DNA of 22,219 bases from a virus: positions 1 to 22,219 of the IMG/VR virus record IMGVR_UViG_3300035660_000092. One strand, 5' to 3'. Under the pieces are notes generated by a model, which was not told the DNA's origin, did no database searches, and worked only from the letters and a program-made list of their open reading frames with translations. The translations under genes and the position numbers were made by a program. Below are positions 13,440-20,882 of the stretch, piece after piece (position 1 is the first letter of the stretch; each line of letters begins with the position of its first letter).

Positions 13440-15388
13440 AAGTGTCTGTTGCGAACCCGAGCCTTGCCGTGGTTTTGGGGAGCGTAACTCCTCCTCAGGG
13501 TGATGTCAAAAACCTAACCCTTCATCTGGGTTGCACAGGCGAAGTCTCAAGCTTTGAGCTTTTGATGCAGAACTGGGACAAGAAGTATAGCCCTGGCGGG
13601 ACTTATCCGCTTCAGGAAGGCGCAAACGCGACGGTGTACATGGGTCGGGGCGCAAACTGTCCGCTTCTTCTGACGGGAAAGATTGAAAAGGTGAATTATC
13701 CTGGCACACCCACGACGCACTATGTCAAGGTCTCTGGCCGTTGCGTCGGGAAAAGCCTCTTCTCCAAACGTGTAACCAAGACCTACACATCTCAAAAAGG
13801 CGAGGCAATCGTCAAAGACGTCATCGACAATTACACAGTGCTCAGCCATAACCGCGGCGGGACAGAGTTGGTTGAGGATACGGACACAACATACGCTAAA
13901 CTTGAGTATGCGGACACCCCAGTAATTGACATTTTGAAGTATATAGCGTCCACGGCGGACAAGAGCGGTGTGATCGGTTTTGATTTCCGTGTCGCTCCTG
14001 ACGGAAAGTTTGAGTTCTTCCGCCAAAATAGCAAAACGAGCCCTGTGAGCCTCACGGATGTGGTTGAAGAGAGCGATTACACAAAAGACAGTCTCAGAAT
14101 CAGAAATAAGATCACGATCTACGGCGCTGCGGACAAGAGCGAGCCTAGTGACAAGGATTCGTTGACGGATGGTTCCGAAAACTATCTCATTGCAGACGAT
14201 CCCGAGGACATCCACGACAACACGAGTTATCAGCTGGTCGGAACTGCAATCTACAACCCGCCAGCCGGTCAAAAATTGCACTTGCAGGTCGTTGAGCTTC
14301 AGGCTAAAGTCTCCGGAGAAACGGGTTACTACAAGATAACCTACCAGAAGGAGGGCGACTCCGAAACCACCATCGTAACGGATCAAAGCTTCACGAACAC
14401 CGGCTACGAGCTGAAACAACACACGGGGCTTGACATCTGGGGAGACATCAGCAAAGACGTCACGGTCCGGTTCTACACGCGAATCTCTATTGCCGATCAG
14501 AACGTCTACAGCAAAGAGCACCGTGGGACAGGCGATAACTGGAAGGGCGACTGGGTGAGCGAAGCTGGCGACATCGACCTCGACACGACGACTAAGGTAA
14601 AAGGCTCAGCGAGTATCAAAATCACGGGGGCGAGCTACTATTGGATTGGCGCTTCGATCACGTTTGAGTCAGTCATAAACGCAGATCTGTACCCGCTCTT
14701 CAACGTCTGGCTCGAACGGGATAGCGCCTTCAACGGTAACATTTCCGTCTGGCTATACGACAACACGGGCAAGACTGCGAGTAACTGGTTCACGGGCAGC
14801 GTCGGAAAATGGTTCCAAAAACAGATAAAGGTAGGCTCTGCAAACGCGGACCAGTGGGGCGTCGAGACCGGCTTCGACTGGACCAACATCAAGAAGGTGC
14901 GAATTGACTTCTGGACCGAAAGCGGAACCGGGTCAGGCTCTTGCCGGGTAGATGGATTGTTCTTTGGAGCCAGACGGTATAGCGCCACCCGGGAAGACCC
15001 GGGAAGCGAAAGCAAGTACGATCCACAAGAGTATTCTGACACAGACGAAGAACTCTACAGCGATAACGAGTGCGATCTGAGGGCCAAAGCGGTTCTCGAT
15101 TTTCTCAAAGAGTTTGCGGAATACTCGCCCATAAAATCCACGGTCCTTGACTACGGGACCACGCCAGTGTTGCCAGCTGACAAGATCCACGTGGAGCTGC
15201 CGAACGAGAATGTTGATGCCGACTTTCGGATTCAGACCGGTGTTGAGTATGTTTTCGATGCCGACAAGGGAGAACTCGAGATCAATTTCACGGTCGGCAG
15301 GGAGATCCAGCAACTCGCTGACTATCTTTACGCGCTGAAGAGCAAGACCGACCAGATGAGCCGGCACAAGATTGCGAGGATGATTTAG
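13436..15388 (+). CDS. Baseplate hub / tail-tip protein with inserted beta-sandwich domains
   Basis: 650 residues from a GTG in a GTGA overlap. Residues 1-230 have the hub pattern: a barrel (VKNLTLHLGCTGEVSSFELL, TVYMGRGANCPLLLTGKIEK), VKVSGRCVGKSLFSKRVTKT, and then YADTPVIDILKYIASTADKS and GFDFRVAPDGKFEFF. This is as in XkdQ/gp27-like proteins. The pattern returns at about 540-640 (ECDLRAKAVLDFLKEF, LPADKIHVELPN, YVFDADKGELEINFTVGREI). Between them, about 231-355 and 370-512 are beta-rich insertions. The second (KVKGSASIKITGASYYWIGA, FNVWLERDSAFNGNISVWLY, IKKVRIDFWTESG, CRVDGLFFGARR) reads like a carbohydrate-binding jelly roll. It would close the tail tip and contact the host surface. Confidence 0.65.
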   Translation: MKVSVANPSLAVVLGSVTPPQGDVKNLTLHLGCTGEVSSFELLMQNWDKKYSPGGTYPLQEGANATVYMGRGANCPLLLTGKIEKVNYPGTPTTHYVKVSGRCVGKSLFSKRVTKTYTSQKGEAIVKDVIDNYTVLSHNRGGTELVEDTDTTYAKLEYADTPVIDILKYIASTADKSGVIGFDFRVAPDGKFEFFRQNSKTSPVSLTDVVEESDYTKDSLRIRNKITIYGAADKSEPSDKDSLTDGSENYLIADDPEDIHDNTSYQLVGTAIYNPPAGQKLHLQVVELQAKVSGETGYYKITYQKEGDSETTIVTDQSFTNTGYELKQHTGLDIWGDISKDVTVRFYTRISIADQNVYSKEHRGTGDNWKGDWVSEAGDIDLDTTTKVKGSASIKITGASYYWIGASITFESVINADLYPLFNVWLERDSAFNGNISVWLYDNTGKTASNWFTGSVGKWFQKQIKVGSANADQWGVETGFDWTNIKKVRIDFWTESGTGSGSCRVDGLFFGARRYSATREDPGSESKYDPQEYSDTDEELYSDNECDLRAKAVLDFLKEFAEYSPIKSTVLDYGTTPVLPADKIHVELPNENVDADFRIQTGVEYVFDADKGELEINFTVGREIQQLADYLYALKSKTDQMSRHKIARMI

Positions 15389-15390
15389 CC

Positions 15391-15744
15391 TTGGATGAGC
15401 GTCTCTATAATCGGATCATGCACCTTGAGAAGGGTAGTTGCATCAAGGTTGGCTGGTTTGACGCTAACGACACATGCGGCGTTATCGGTCAGCTTAAGAA
15501 ACCTGAGGTTCTGGTTGACGAATGGGGCGTTTTCTTGGGCGTGGAGGGCAACCCTAAACACGTCCTGCTAGGTAAGCTCTACGTACCTGATTCTCGCACG
15601 TGGGAGATATCGTGCATTCCGCTCTCTCTAGTCAATTCCGTGGACGTAATAGGTAAGGAGACGTCCCGGGAGATCCGGTTGAAGAGATACAGGGTCGAGG
15701 GTTGCAGACAGTTATTCATCAGGAAGGTGAAGGGCCTTGGCTGA
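15391..15744 (+). CDS. Small conserved-looking late protein, function unknown
   Basis: 117 residues from a TTG two bases after the hub stop, with GAGG about 11 nt upstream. Strands dominate: GSCIKVGWFDANDTCGVIGQ, then VDEWGVFLGVEGN, KHVLLGKLYVPDSRTWEIS and SLVNSVDVIGK. A basic C-terminal segment (REIRLKRYRVEGCRQLFI) follows. The pattern suggests a small beta-barrel with nucleic-acid- or glycan-binding potential, but no family is recognised. It overlaps the next gene by 8 nt and is probably co-translated with the holin-like gene. Confidence 0.5.
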   Translation: MDERLYNRIMHLEKGSCIKVGWFDANDTCGVIGQLKKPEVLVDEWGVFLGVEGNPKHVLLGKLYVPDSRTWEISCIPLSLVNSVDVIGKETSREIRLKRYRVEGCRQLFIRKVKGLG

Positions 15745-15997
15745 CTGGTTTAGGCGAGTCCTTACAAAGAAAATACGACGCAGGGGCACCCGGGGCAACC
15801 AGCACATAGTCATCGTTGCACCAAACGAGAAACTGATCTACGCTGTGAAGTTTGCCGTCTATATGACTGTATGCTTATGTGCTCTCGAAATCGCTCACAT
15901 GGCCTTTCTCCATACCTGGAATAGCGAGATCTTCGTCGCCATATCCAGCTTGATCACGTTCGTAAGCGGAATAATCATAGGCCAGAAGGCGAGCTGA
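15737..15997 (+). CDS. Two-membrane-segment protein, holin-like
   Basis: 86 residues from a TTG, with AGGAAGGTGA upstream. The N terminus is strongly basic (RRVLTKKIRRRGTRG). It is followed by two hydrophobic segments, about 34-56 (IYAVKFAVYMTVCLCALEIA) and about 64-82 (IFVAISSLITFVSGIIIG). Short length, two membrane spans and late-operon position fit a holin or another membrane-permeabilising or anchoring protein. No endolysin is visible next to it, so the lysis role is inference. An inner-membrane partner of the terminase or ejection machinery is an alternative. Confidence 0.5.
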   Translation: MADWFRRVLTKKIRRRGTRGNQHIVIVAPNEKLIYAVKFAVYMTVCLCALEIAHMAFLHTWNSEIFVAISSLITFVSGIIIGQKAS

Positions 15998-16359
15998 TGG
16001 CCAGCGCCTATCATACGATCAACCTCATGCTCAAAGCTATCCTGCAAAAAATCGACATCCTAGACATCAAGATATCCATGGTCGGGGAGGAGCTCAGGGG
16101 TCCACGTGGACCCGCTGCAGGTAATACGGTTTACCTAACCGTAGGCATACAGACGACCGTCCAAGCTCTGAAGACCATCAAAACGCCGGTCACAGCTCGA
16201 CAAGTTGCTGCGATAACAGGACGTGCCCGAGCCGTGGAGAGCGCCCACCTGAACGAACTGTGGAGGAACGGGATGGCCACCAGAACCATGCGCGAAAGAG
16301 AGAGGCTTTTCGTCTTGAAGGAGGAATACCGTGACAAAGGGCAAGCCTTGGAGTCGTGA
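15997..16359 (+). CDS. Small winged-helix-like protein upstream of terminase
   Basis: 120 residues. The ATG shares one base with the previous stop. Residues 1-40 form an amphipathic helix (INLMLKAILQKIDILDIKIS) that may dimerise. After a Gly/Pro hinge (GPRGPAAGNT), residues about 45-115 read like a helix-turn-helix plus wing: VQALKTIKTPVTARQVAAIT, then GRARAVESAHLNELWRNGMA and RERLFVLKEEY. A late-gene regulator or a DNA-packaging accessory is possible. It overlaps the terminase small-subunit gene by 29 nt. Confidence 0.5.
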   Translation: MASAYHTINLMLKAILQKIDILDIKISMVGEELRGPRGPAAGNTVYLTVGIQTTVQALKTIKTPVTARQVAAITGRARAVESAHLNELWRNGMATRTMRERERLFVLKEEYRDKGQALES

Positions 16360-16777
16360 GGAAGAGACTAAACTGCGAGATCTCCTCTCCACGAGAGAAC
16401 CCGTCAGTTCGATCGCTAAAGCTCTCGGGAAAACAAAGGGTTCCATCTATGCGAAGATTGACGAGATGGGGATTGTGTTAAAAGAAGAAGAGACGCCTGC
16501 ACGAAAAGGTCTCGCTTCTTCTTCTAACTTGAAGCTGCCTCGTCAGCTGCCAAGCATCGAGAAAGCGATGAAGCGCCTCGTGCGTGCACTGAATGAGTTG
16601 GAGAAGCCGGGCCTTGACATCGTTGAGGTGCAACGGTTGCGGGGCATCATTCAGGGTGTGAAGATCTACAAGGACATTTTCGCGGACTACGTCGATTATC
16701 GGGCTATTGAGGATATGCTGCTTGATTTGAGGCAGAAATATGAACAGCTTGTTCAGAAGACGACGAAGAAAGCTTGA
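16331..16777 (+). CDS. terS: Terminase small subunit
   Basis: 148 residues from a GTG with a strong site (AAGGAGGAA, about 6 nt before). Residues 6-50 form a SANT/Myb-like helix-turn-helix (PWSREEETKLRDLLSTREPV, then SIAKALGKTKGSIYAKIDEM). That is the DNA-recognition domain of many terminase small subunits. The second half is helical with long coiled-coil-like helices (IEKAMKRLVRALNELEKPG, YRAIEDMLLDLRQKYEQL), suited to forming a ring. It recognises the packaging start site on the concatemer and hands it to the large subunit. The next gene, with a 38-nt overlap, is the large subunit. Confidence 0.68.
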   Translation: MTKGKPWSREEETKLRDLLSTREPVSSIAKALGKTKGSIYAKIDEMGIVLKEEETPARKGLASSSNLKLPRQLPSIEKAMKRLVRALNELEKPGLDIVEVQRLRGIIQGVKIYKDIFADYVDYRAIEDMLLDLRQKYEQLVQKTTKKA

Positions 16778-18191
16778 CCTCAGAAGGTTTCTGAGGGAAG
16801 AGGACAGCCTCCTCAGTGACGTGAGATTTAGAGAGATCGCTGAAGACGAGAAGGTCACAGAGTTGCAGTTCGACGCTGTCCAGTTCTTCCGTCAAGTTCT
16901 GGGGTTCGAACCTTACGAGTACCAGAAGGAATTCATCAAACTGTTCGAAGAGAACCAATTTCTCGCGGCGCGTTGGTGTAGGCAGAGCGGCAAAAGCTGG
17001 ACCGTCTCAGCTCTATTACTGAATTACGCGCTCAAACACCCAGACAGCTACATAGCTGCTGTCGGTCCTTCGTGGCGTCAAACCAAACTTAACATCAGGC
17101 GCATAACCTATTTTCTGCGCAAGATCCCACCCGACTTGTACTATAAGCCTCAGCGCACGGTACTCAGGTTCACGAACGGCAGCGTGATCGAGGCTTTTCC
17201 TAACAATCCAGAAACGATACGTGGGCCAACATTGAGCGTTATATGGTGGGATGAGAGCGCATGGACTCCTTGCGATGCCGACCTTTACGACGCGATTCTC
17301 TTCACGTTGGGGACGACGAACGGAAAACTGATCTGCACGAGCACGCCGTGGAATAGCGATTCGCTGTTCTGGAAGATCTGTAACCATAAGGACTTCAGTG
17401 ATTTTGCGAGGCATCACGTCACTTGGGAGCAGGCTCAGGAGCCGAACGGACCGCTGAAAAAGGCCATTCTGGACAAGATCAGGAAGCAGTTCCGCGAGGA
17501 TCCCGCACGGTGGCGTCGTGAGATGGAGGCTGAGTGGGCTGAGGATGAGAACGTTTGGCTGCCGCAGAGCTTGATTGTGTCGTGCGTGGGCACTGAGAAA
17601 AATTGTGGCGAGGATCTGCAGCCTTGGAACCCTGAACAAGGAAATCAAGGCGATCTCTTCGCTGGCTTAGATCTCGCCCAAGTGCGAGATTATTGCGTTT
17701 TCAGCGTGTTAGAACGATTGAATGATAAACTTTTCCTGCGACACTTGAAGATTTTCATGCAGCCGACGAAGTACGCTCACGTTCTGGGTTACATAAAGAC
17801 CTTGCAGGATCGTTGGGGCGGCTTCCAAAAAATCCGGGTTGACTTCACGAAGGAGGGCCCGAGCATCATCAGCGACATGGAAGATGCGGGAATCAAGAAC
17901 GCTGAAGGTGTTACATTTTCTGTGCCGCGCAAGAGCGAAATGGCCAGCTTGCTCAAGCAGCGGATGGGTGATCAGAAGCTTTTCTATCCGCTCTTGACGT
18001 GGGAGAAGCCTTACAGAGGCGATATCTGCAGCGAGTTGAACCTGGAGCGATATGAATTGCGCAAGGACGGAGCCCAAGCGTTCAGCCATCCCAATGGTAC
18101 GCACGACGATGTTTTCTGGTCCATTGCCCTGGGCGTTTATGCCACTGTCGCCATGAAAACCTTCGATCTAGAGGCTATACGCTTTGGTTAG
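16740..18191 (+). CDS. terL: Terminase large subunit (packaging ATPase and nuclease)
   Basis: 483 residues, a typical length. The basic N terminus (RRRRRKLDLRR) precedes an adaptor, GFEPYEYQKEF. ATPase motifs: Walker A WCRQSGKSW (about 79-87), Walker B SVIWWDESAW (about 166-175) with the catalytic Glu, and coupling motif ICTSTPWN (about 198-205). The RNase-H-like nuclease follows, with acidic residues in FAGLDLAQVRD (about D310), IRVDFTKEG (about D367) and GTHDDVFWSI (about D455/456). It translocates DNA into the procapsid and cuts it. Unusually, the terminase genes follow the tail genes here instead of preceding the portal. That is consistent with a circularly permuted or circular map. The stop overlaps the next start by 8 nt. 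Confidence 0.92.
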   Translation: MNSLFRRRRRKLDLRRFLREEDSLLSDVRFREIAEDEKVTELQFDAVQFFRQVLGFEPYEYQKEFIKLFEENQFLAARWCRQSGKSWTVSALLLNYALKHPDSYIAAVGPSWRQTKLNIRRITYFLRKIPPDLYYKPQRTVLRFTNGSVIEAFPNNPETIRGPTLSVIWWDESAWTPCDADLYDAILFTLGTTNGKLICTSTPWNSDSLFWKICNHKDFSDFARHHVTWEQAQEPNGPLKKAILDKIRKQFREDPARWRREMEAEWAEDENVWLPQSLIVSCVGTEKNCGEDLQPWNPEQGNQGDLFAGLDLAQVRDYCVFSVLERLNDKLFLRHLKIFMQPTKYAHVLGYIKTLQDRWGGFQKIRVDFTKEGPSIISDMEDAGIKNAEGVTFSVPRKSEMASLLKQRMGDQKLFYPLLTWEKPYRGDICSELNLERYELRKDGAQAFSHPNGTHDDVFWSIALGVYATVAMKTFDLEAIRFG

Positions 18192-19632
18192 ACACCGCGA
18201 GCCTCTCAGGATCCACAGGTTCCGGCGCGTCTACGATAGGACAGAGGGCAAGTTTCGCTTTCAAATAAGCTACTCCACATCTGCAGAACTCACGCCGCGG
18301 ACCATTGCGGTTGCTCAGGCTTTCGGTCTAGGCATTGACGAGGGAAGGAAATTCACGGTTCTCGATACCGAGCTAAAAATAGGAGTTGGCGACGTCGTTT
18401 ATATCACTGGCGACAGTGGCAGCGGCAAAAGCGTTCTGTTGAATGCCCTTGAAAAAGATATCAGGCGAGGCATGCGGGAAACCTGCATCAATGTTGCAGA
18501 CGTGAAATTGCAGCACAATAACCCGTTGATCGAAACGGTGGGCGAAACCGTCGAAGAGGGCTTGGAGCTGCTAAGTAGGGTCGGTTTGAATGATGCTTTT
18601 CTCTTCCTTCGTACTTTTCGAGAGCTGTCGGATGGTCAAAAGTATCGCTACCGTATCGCCAAGATGGTCGAGAGTGGAGCGCGGTTCTGGGTGATGGATG
18701 AGTTTGCGGCTACGCTGGATCGTGATACGGCTAAGATCGTGGCTTTCAACCTTCAGAAGCTCGCCAAGGCTCTCGGCAGGTCTGTAATCGTGGCAACGAC
18801 GCACAAAGATCTGTTTGAGGATTTGAAGCCTAGCGTATACGTGCACAAGCGTTTTGGCAAGGAAATCACCGTAAACTATTACCCGAATGAGCCTGCAGGA
18901 GAGTGCAGCCTAGCCAAAGAGATGCAGGTCGAGGTTGGCAGCCGAAAGGATTGGCACGGTCTGGAGGAATTCCATTACCGGAGCCGAAACCTGGGAGCTG
19001 CTAGGAAAATCTTCTGTCTAAAGCGCGGGGAAGAGCTCTGCGGCGTGATCGTGTACTGTTATCCGCCGATGAACTGCGCCGGAAGAAATAAGGTCTTGCC
19101 AAGGATGGCTGTGAAGGAGATGAATGAGAAGGTGAGTATAATTTTGAGGGTTGTAGTCCATCCCAAGTACCGCACTATTGGGTTGGGTGTTAGGCTGATT
19201 CGCGAGACGTTGCCGCTTGTGGGCACAAGGTACGTTGAGATGTCTGCCGTCATGGCCAAATATAACCCGTTCGCTGAGAAGGCAGGCATGCGCAAAGTCG
19301 TTGAGCAAGCGCCCGCGAAAGAAGCGGTTAAGATATCCAAGGTTCTGAGCGATGTTGGTTTTAACCTGCGGTTGCTGAGCAGCGAAAGGTATGTGTGTAG
19401 TGTACTATATAACTTGAGCCCTGAGCAACTGGCCAGAGTCAAACAGGTCTTGGCGAAGAATGATAATCCGCGTCTGCGGAAAGAGCTTGGTGATCGGCAC
19501 AGGCCTTTCGGAAACTCGGCTGCTTATGTGGCTGCAGTTCAAGGCGCGGATTCTGCAAATTTGGCCAGGGTTATCCGTGTGGTCGGGATGCTTTTGCAGA
19601 CGAAGGTTTACCTGTTCTGGGGTAAACCATAA
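18184..19632 (+). CDS. ABC-type ATPase fused to GNAT acetyltransferase
   Basis: 482 residues from a TTG inside the end of terL, with no gap, so the two are probably co-translated. ABC elements: Walker A GDSGSGKS (76-83), signature-like LSDGQKYRYRIAK (about 148-160), Walker B FWVMDEFAATLD with the catalytic Glu (about 168-179), and switch His in ATTHKD (about 207). There are no membrane segments, so it is soluble. Residues about 255-375 form a GNAT fold: FCLKRGEELCGVIVYCYPP, then IILRVVVHPKYRTIGLGVRL, containing the acetyl-CoA loop R-x-x-G-x-G, and MSAVMAKYNPFAEKAGM. The last about 100 residues are helical. The substrate is unknown. Linkage to the terminase suggests a packaging-related or DNA-end-related role, but modification of host components is possible. 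Confidence 0.8.
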   Translation: MVRHREPLRIHRFRRVYDRTEGKFRFQISYSTSAELTPRTIAVAQAFGLGIDEGRKFTVLDTELKIGVGDVVYITGDSGSGKSVLLNALEKDIRRGMRETCINVADVKLQHNNPLIETVGETVEEGLELLSRVGLNDAFLFLRTFRELSDGQKYRYRIAKMVESGARFWVMDEFAATLDRDTAKIVAFNLQKLAKALGRSVIVATTHKDLFEDLKPSVYVHKRFGKEITVNYYPNEPAGECSLAKEMQVEVGSRKDWHGLEEFHYRSRNLGAARKIFCLKRGEELCGVIVYCYPPMNCAGRNKVLPRMAVKEMNEKVSIILRVVVHPKYRTIGLGVRLIRETLPLVGTRYVEMSAVMAKYNPFAEKAGMRKVVEQAPAKEAVKISKVLSDVGFNLRLLSSERYVCSVLYNLSPEQLARVKQVLAKNDNPRLRKELGDRHRPFGNSAAYVAAVQGADSANLARVIRVVGMLLQTKVYLFWGKP

Positions 19633-19637
19633 AAAAA
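19631..19637 (-). terminator. T7 tract ending the leftward unit
   Basis: Seven A on the + strand read as T7 on the - strand, 33-39 nt past the stop of the leftward secreted-protein gene. This fits an archaeal oligo-T terminator. On the + strand the same place follows the ABC-GNAT stop. No strong hairpin accompanies it. Confidence 0.35.
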
Positions 19638-19655
19638 GGGGAGTTTTGGGGTGTT

Positions 19656-19778
19656 GTGCTAATAGCGATTTATTTGGGCATGCAGGTGCGTGAGCCGCCT
19701 TTCCACGTATGGATTTTTGAGCCGTATACTGGTGGGGGCCTAGAGGAGCCGCCTGTGCTGAAGGTTGTTGTTCCCTGA
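19656..19778 (+). CDS. Possible 40-residue membrane peptide after the ABC-GNAT gene
   Basis: A short frame opening at GTG 19656 with AGGGGAG about 12 nt upstream. Its product begins with a hydrophobic stretch (VLIAIYLGMQV) and continues REPPFHVWIFEPYTGGG, ending KVVVP. It is protein-like, and the frame is also open back to an ATA at 19629 (KKGEFWGV before the listed start). It overlaps the convergent secreted-protein gene by 109 bp, so the coding claim is weak. If real, it is the last gene of the rightward late operon. Confidence 0.35.
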   Translation: MLIAIYLGMQVREPPFHVWIFEPYTGGGLEEPPVLKVVVP

Positions 19779-20524
19779 GTGACCGGCAGAAAGCAGTCGC
19801 TCTGGGCTGGATAGTCGTCTCCGAGTATGAACCACGCGCGCTCTTCACCGGTCAAACCGCAAAGGGACCACCAGCGCATAGTGAAACTGAAGTACATTCT
19901 TATGTGGTCGCCAAGATGTTGCGCGGCAAGATCGTTGGGTATGCCTAAGCTTCCAGCACCCTCACACGTCGCTCCGTTCCAAAGCATGTTGCTATAGTAG
20001 CGGACGTTCAATTTGCCGACTCGCATGTACGCTTTGCCGCCGTCGTCACTCACTTGGGTCGGAACCTTGGTGTAGTCCGGCTCGAAACTGTTAGACTCGG
20101 GTAGCCTGATCGTGGTGCCGAGGTTTATTGGTCCGATGCCTGCTGACAGAGACCATGACACTGGCAGGTTGTTATCACTCATGCTGAGCGGGTACCATTT
20201 TTTCCATAATGTCCAGTCGTAGTTTCCATAGTCGTCATCGCGGAAATATGCCTCGATAGTCCACCCTGCAGGTACCAAGACTCTAGACAACAAGGGTATG
20301 GCTATATTTTTTTGTTTGATGTAGAATTTGAAAGCCCACTCCTCGCTGGCAGAAGGGTTAGCAGCGTCTACTGGGAAGATCGGCAGGTATTCCATGTAGA
20401 CTTCATAATAGTCCGAAACTTGGCGCTCGAATCCACATGAGACGGCATGCACGCTCTTTATCTGCGTGAACATCGAAAGCACTAGCGCGGCACCTATCAA
20501 CAGGATTAAGGACGTTTTTCTCAT
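19670..20524 (-). CDS. Secreted protein with signal peptide, function unknown
   Basis: 284 residues. It starts MRKTSLILLIGAALVLSMFT and has a likely signal-peptidase site after SVHA (about residue 27). The mature part is rich in Trp, Tyr and Asp: YDWTLWKKWYPLSMSDNN, VSWSLSAGIGPINLGTTI, RMYFSFTMRWWSLCGLTG. It has five Cys in the mature region, suggesting an extracytoplasmic beta-rich fold with disulfides. No enzyme motif is visible. It is transcribed opposite to the late operon, in an ATGA overlap with the membrane/coiled-coil gene, so the two form a unit. Accessory cargo acting at the host surface (superinfection exclusion or conversion) is a reasonable guess. Its 3' end overlaps a short rightward frame. 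Confidence 0.6.
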   Translation of the reverse strand: MRKTSLILLIGAALVLSMFTQIKSVHAVSCGFERQVSDYYEVYMEYLPIFPVDAANPSASEEWAFKFYIKQKNIAIPLLSRVLVPAGWTIEAYFRDDDYGNYDWTLWKKWYPLSMSDNNLPVSWSLSAGIGPINLGTTIRLPESNSFEPDYTKVPTQVSDDGGKAYMRVGKLNVRYYSNMLWNGATCEGAGSLGIPNDLAAQHLGDHIRMYFSFTMRWWSLCGLTGEERAWFILGDDYPAQSDCFLPVTQGTTTFSTGGSSRPPPVYGSKIHTWKGGSRTCMPK

Positions 20525-20706
20525 TCCTTTGAATCCCGTTTTCTCTCAGCAGCAGAATCTTCTCGGCTTGCTTTGAACTCGCTCAGTTTCCGTTCGATAG
20601 TCTCCAGTCTCTGTGACATCGATGCAAGTAACCAGCAAATGGCGATGAGCAGAATCACGATGGCAGGAATGCCATATTCAATCGCTATGATCAAGTTTTC
20701 ATACAT
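20521..20706 (-). CDS. Single-membrane-segment coiled-coil protein
   Basis: 61 residues with GGAG about 7 nt before the ATG. One membrane segment (IPAIVILLIAICWLLASM, about 13-30) is followed by a charged helix with heptad-like spacing (RLETIERKLSEF, then ASREDSAAERKRDSKE). The layout (short outside end, membrane span, charged cytoplasmic coiled coil) resembles BhlA/UviB-type phage holin-like proteins and also small membrane scaffolds. It is coupled to the secreted-protein gene by a 4-nt overlap. Two TATA-like elements lie upstream. Confidence 0.6.
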   Translation of the reverse strand: MYENLIIAIEYGIPAIVILLIAICWLLASMSQRLETIERKLSEFKASREDSAAERKRDSKE

Positions 20707-20882
20707 GTTGTATCTCCATTCTTTCCTTCTGTAACAGGGTGGTGTTTTCCCAATTTTCCCCTTCTGGGTAAGTCAGGAAAAACCTTATATGGGAAAATCT
20801 CTTTTTCCGGAAGTAATATAAAACGTTTTCTTCCGTGACCACCTGTTCTATTCTCTATCATACACACTATTGCCTTTGTCAT
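20691..20882 (-). CDS. Possible small basic protein, unknown
   Basis: 63 residues. The ATG is preceded by a purine-rich stretch, AAAGGAGAAAGGGGAGAAC, a good ribosome site. The product is basic (NRTGGHGRKRFILLPEKEIF, PDLPRRGKLGKHHPV). The segment RKRFILLPEKEIFPYK loosely recalls the strand-turn of the AbrB-like protein encoded at 21560-21772. The gene overlaps the following one by 16 nt. The TATA-like elements of that gene lie inside this frame, which weakens the call. Confidence 0.4.
   Translation of the reverse strand: MTKAIVCMIENRTGGHGRKRFILLPEKEIFPYKVFPDLPRRGKLGKHHPVTEGKNGDTTCMKT
20783..20824 (-). promoter_or_regulatory. Two TATA-box-like elements for the leftward unit
   Basis: On the - strand, TTTTATATTA (20814-20823) and CCATATAAGG (20783-20792) resemble archaeal TATA boxes. 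The first has a purine-rich GGAAGAAAACG immediately upstream that could serve as BRE. With the usual 25-27 bp distance, transcription would start near 20793 or 20761, giving leaders of about 87 or 55 nt to the ATG at 20706. These are pattern calls only. Confidence 0.4.

Noticed and set aside
13547-14521. A 324-codon leftward reading frame
   Set aside because: It lies fully opposite the hub gene, has no ribosome site or domain pattern, and follows from the codon usage of the real gene.
17016-17648. A 210-codon leftward reading frame
   Set aside because: It is opposite the ATPase and linker region of terL, whose motifs are unmistakable; its product shows no recognisable pattern.
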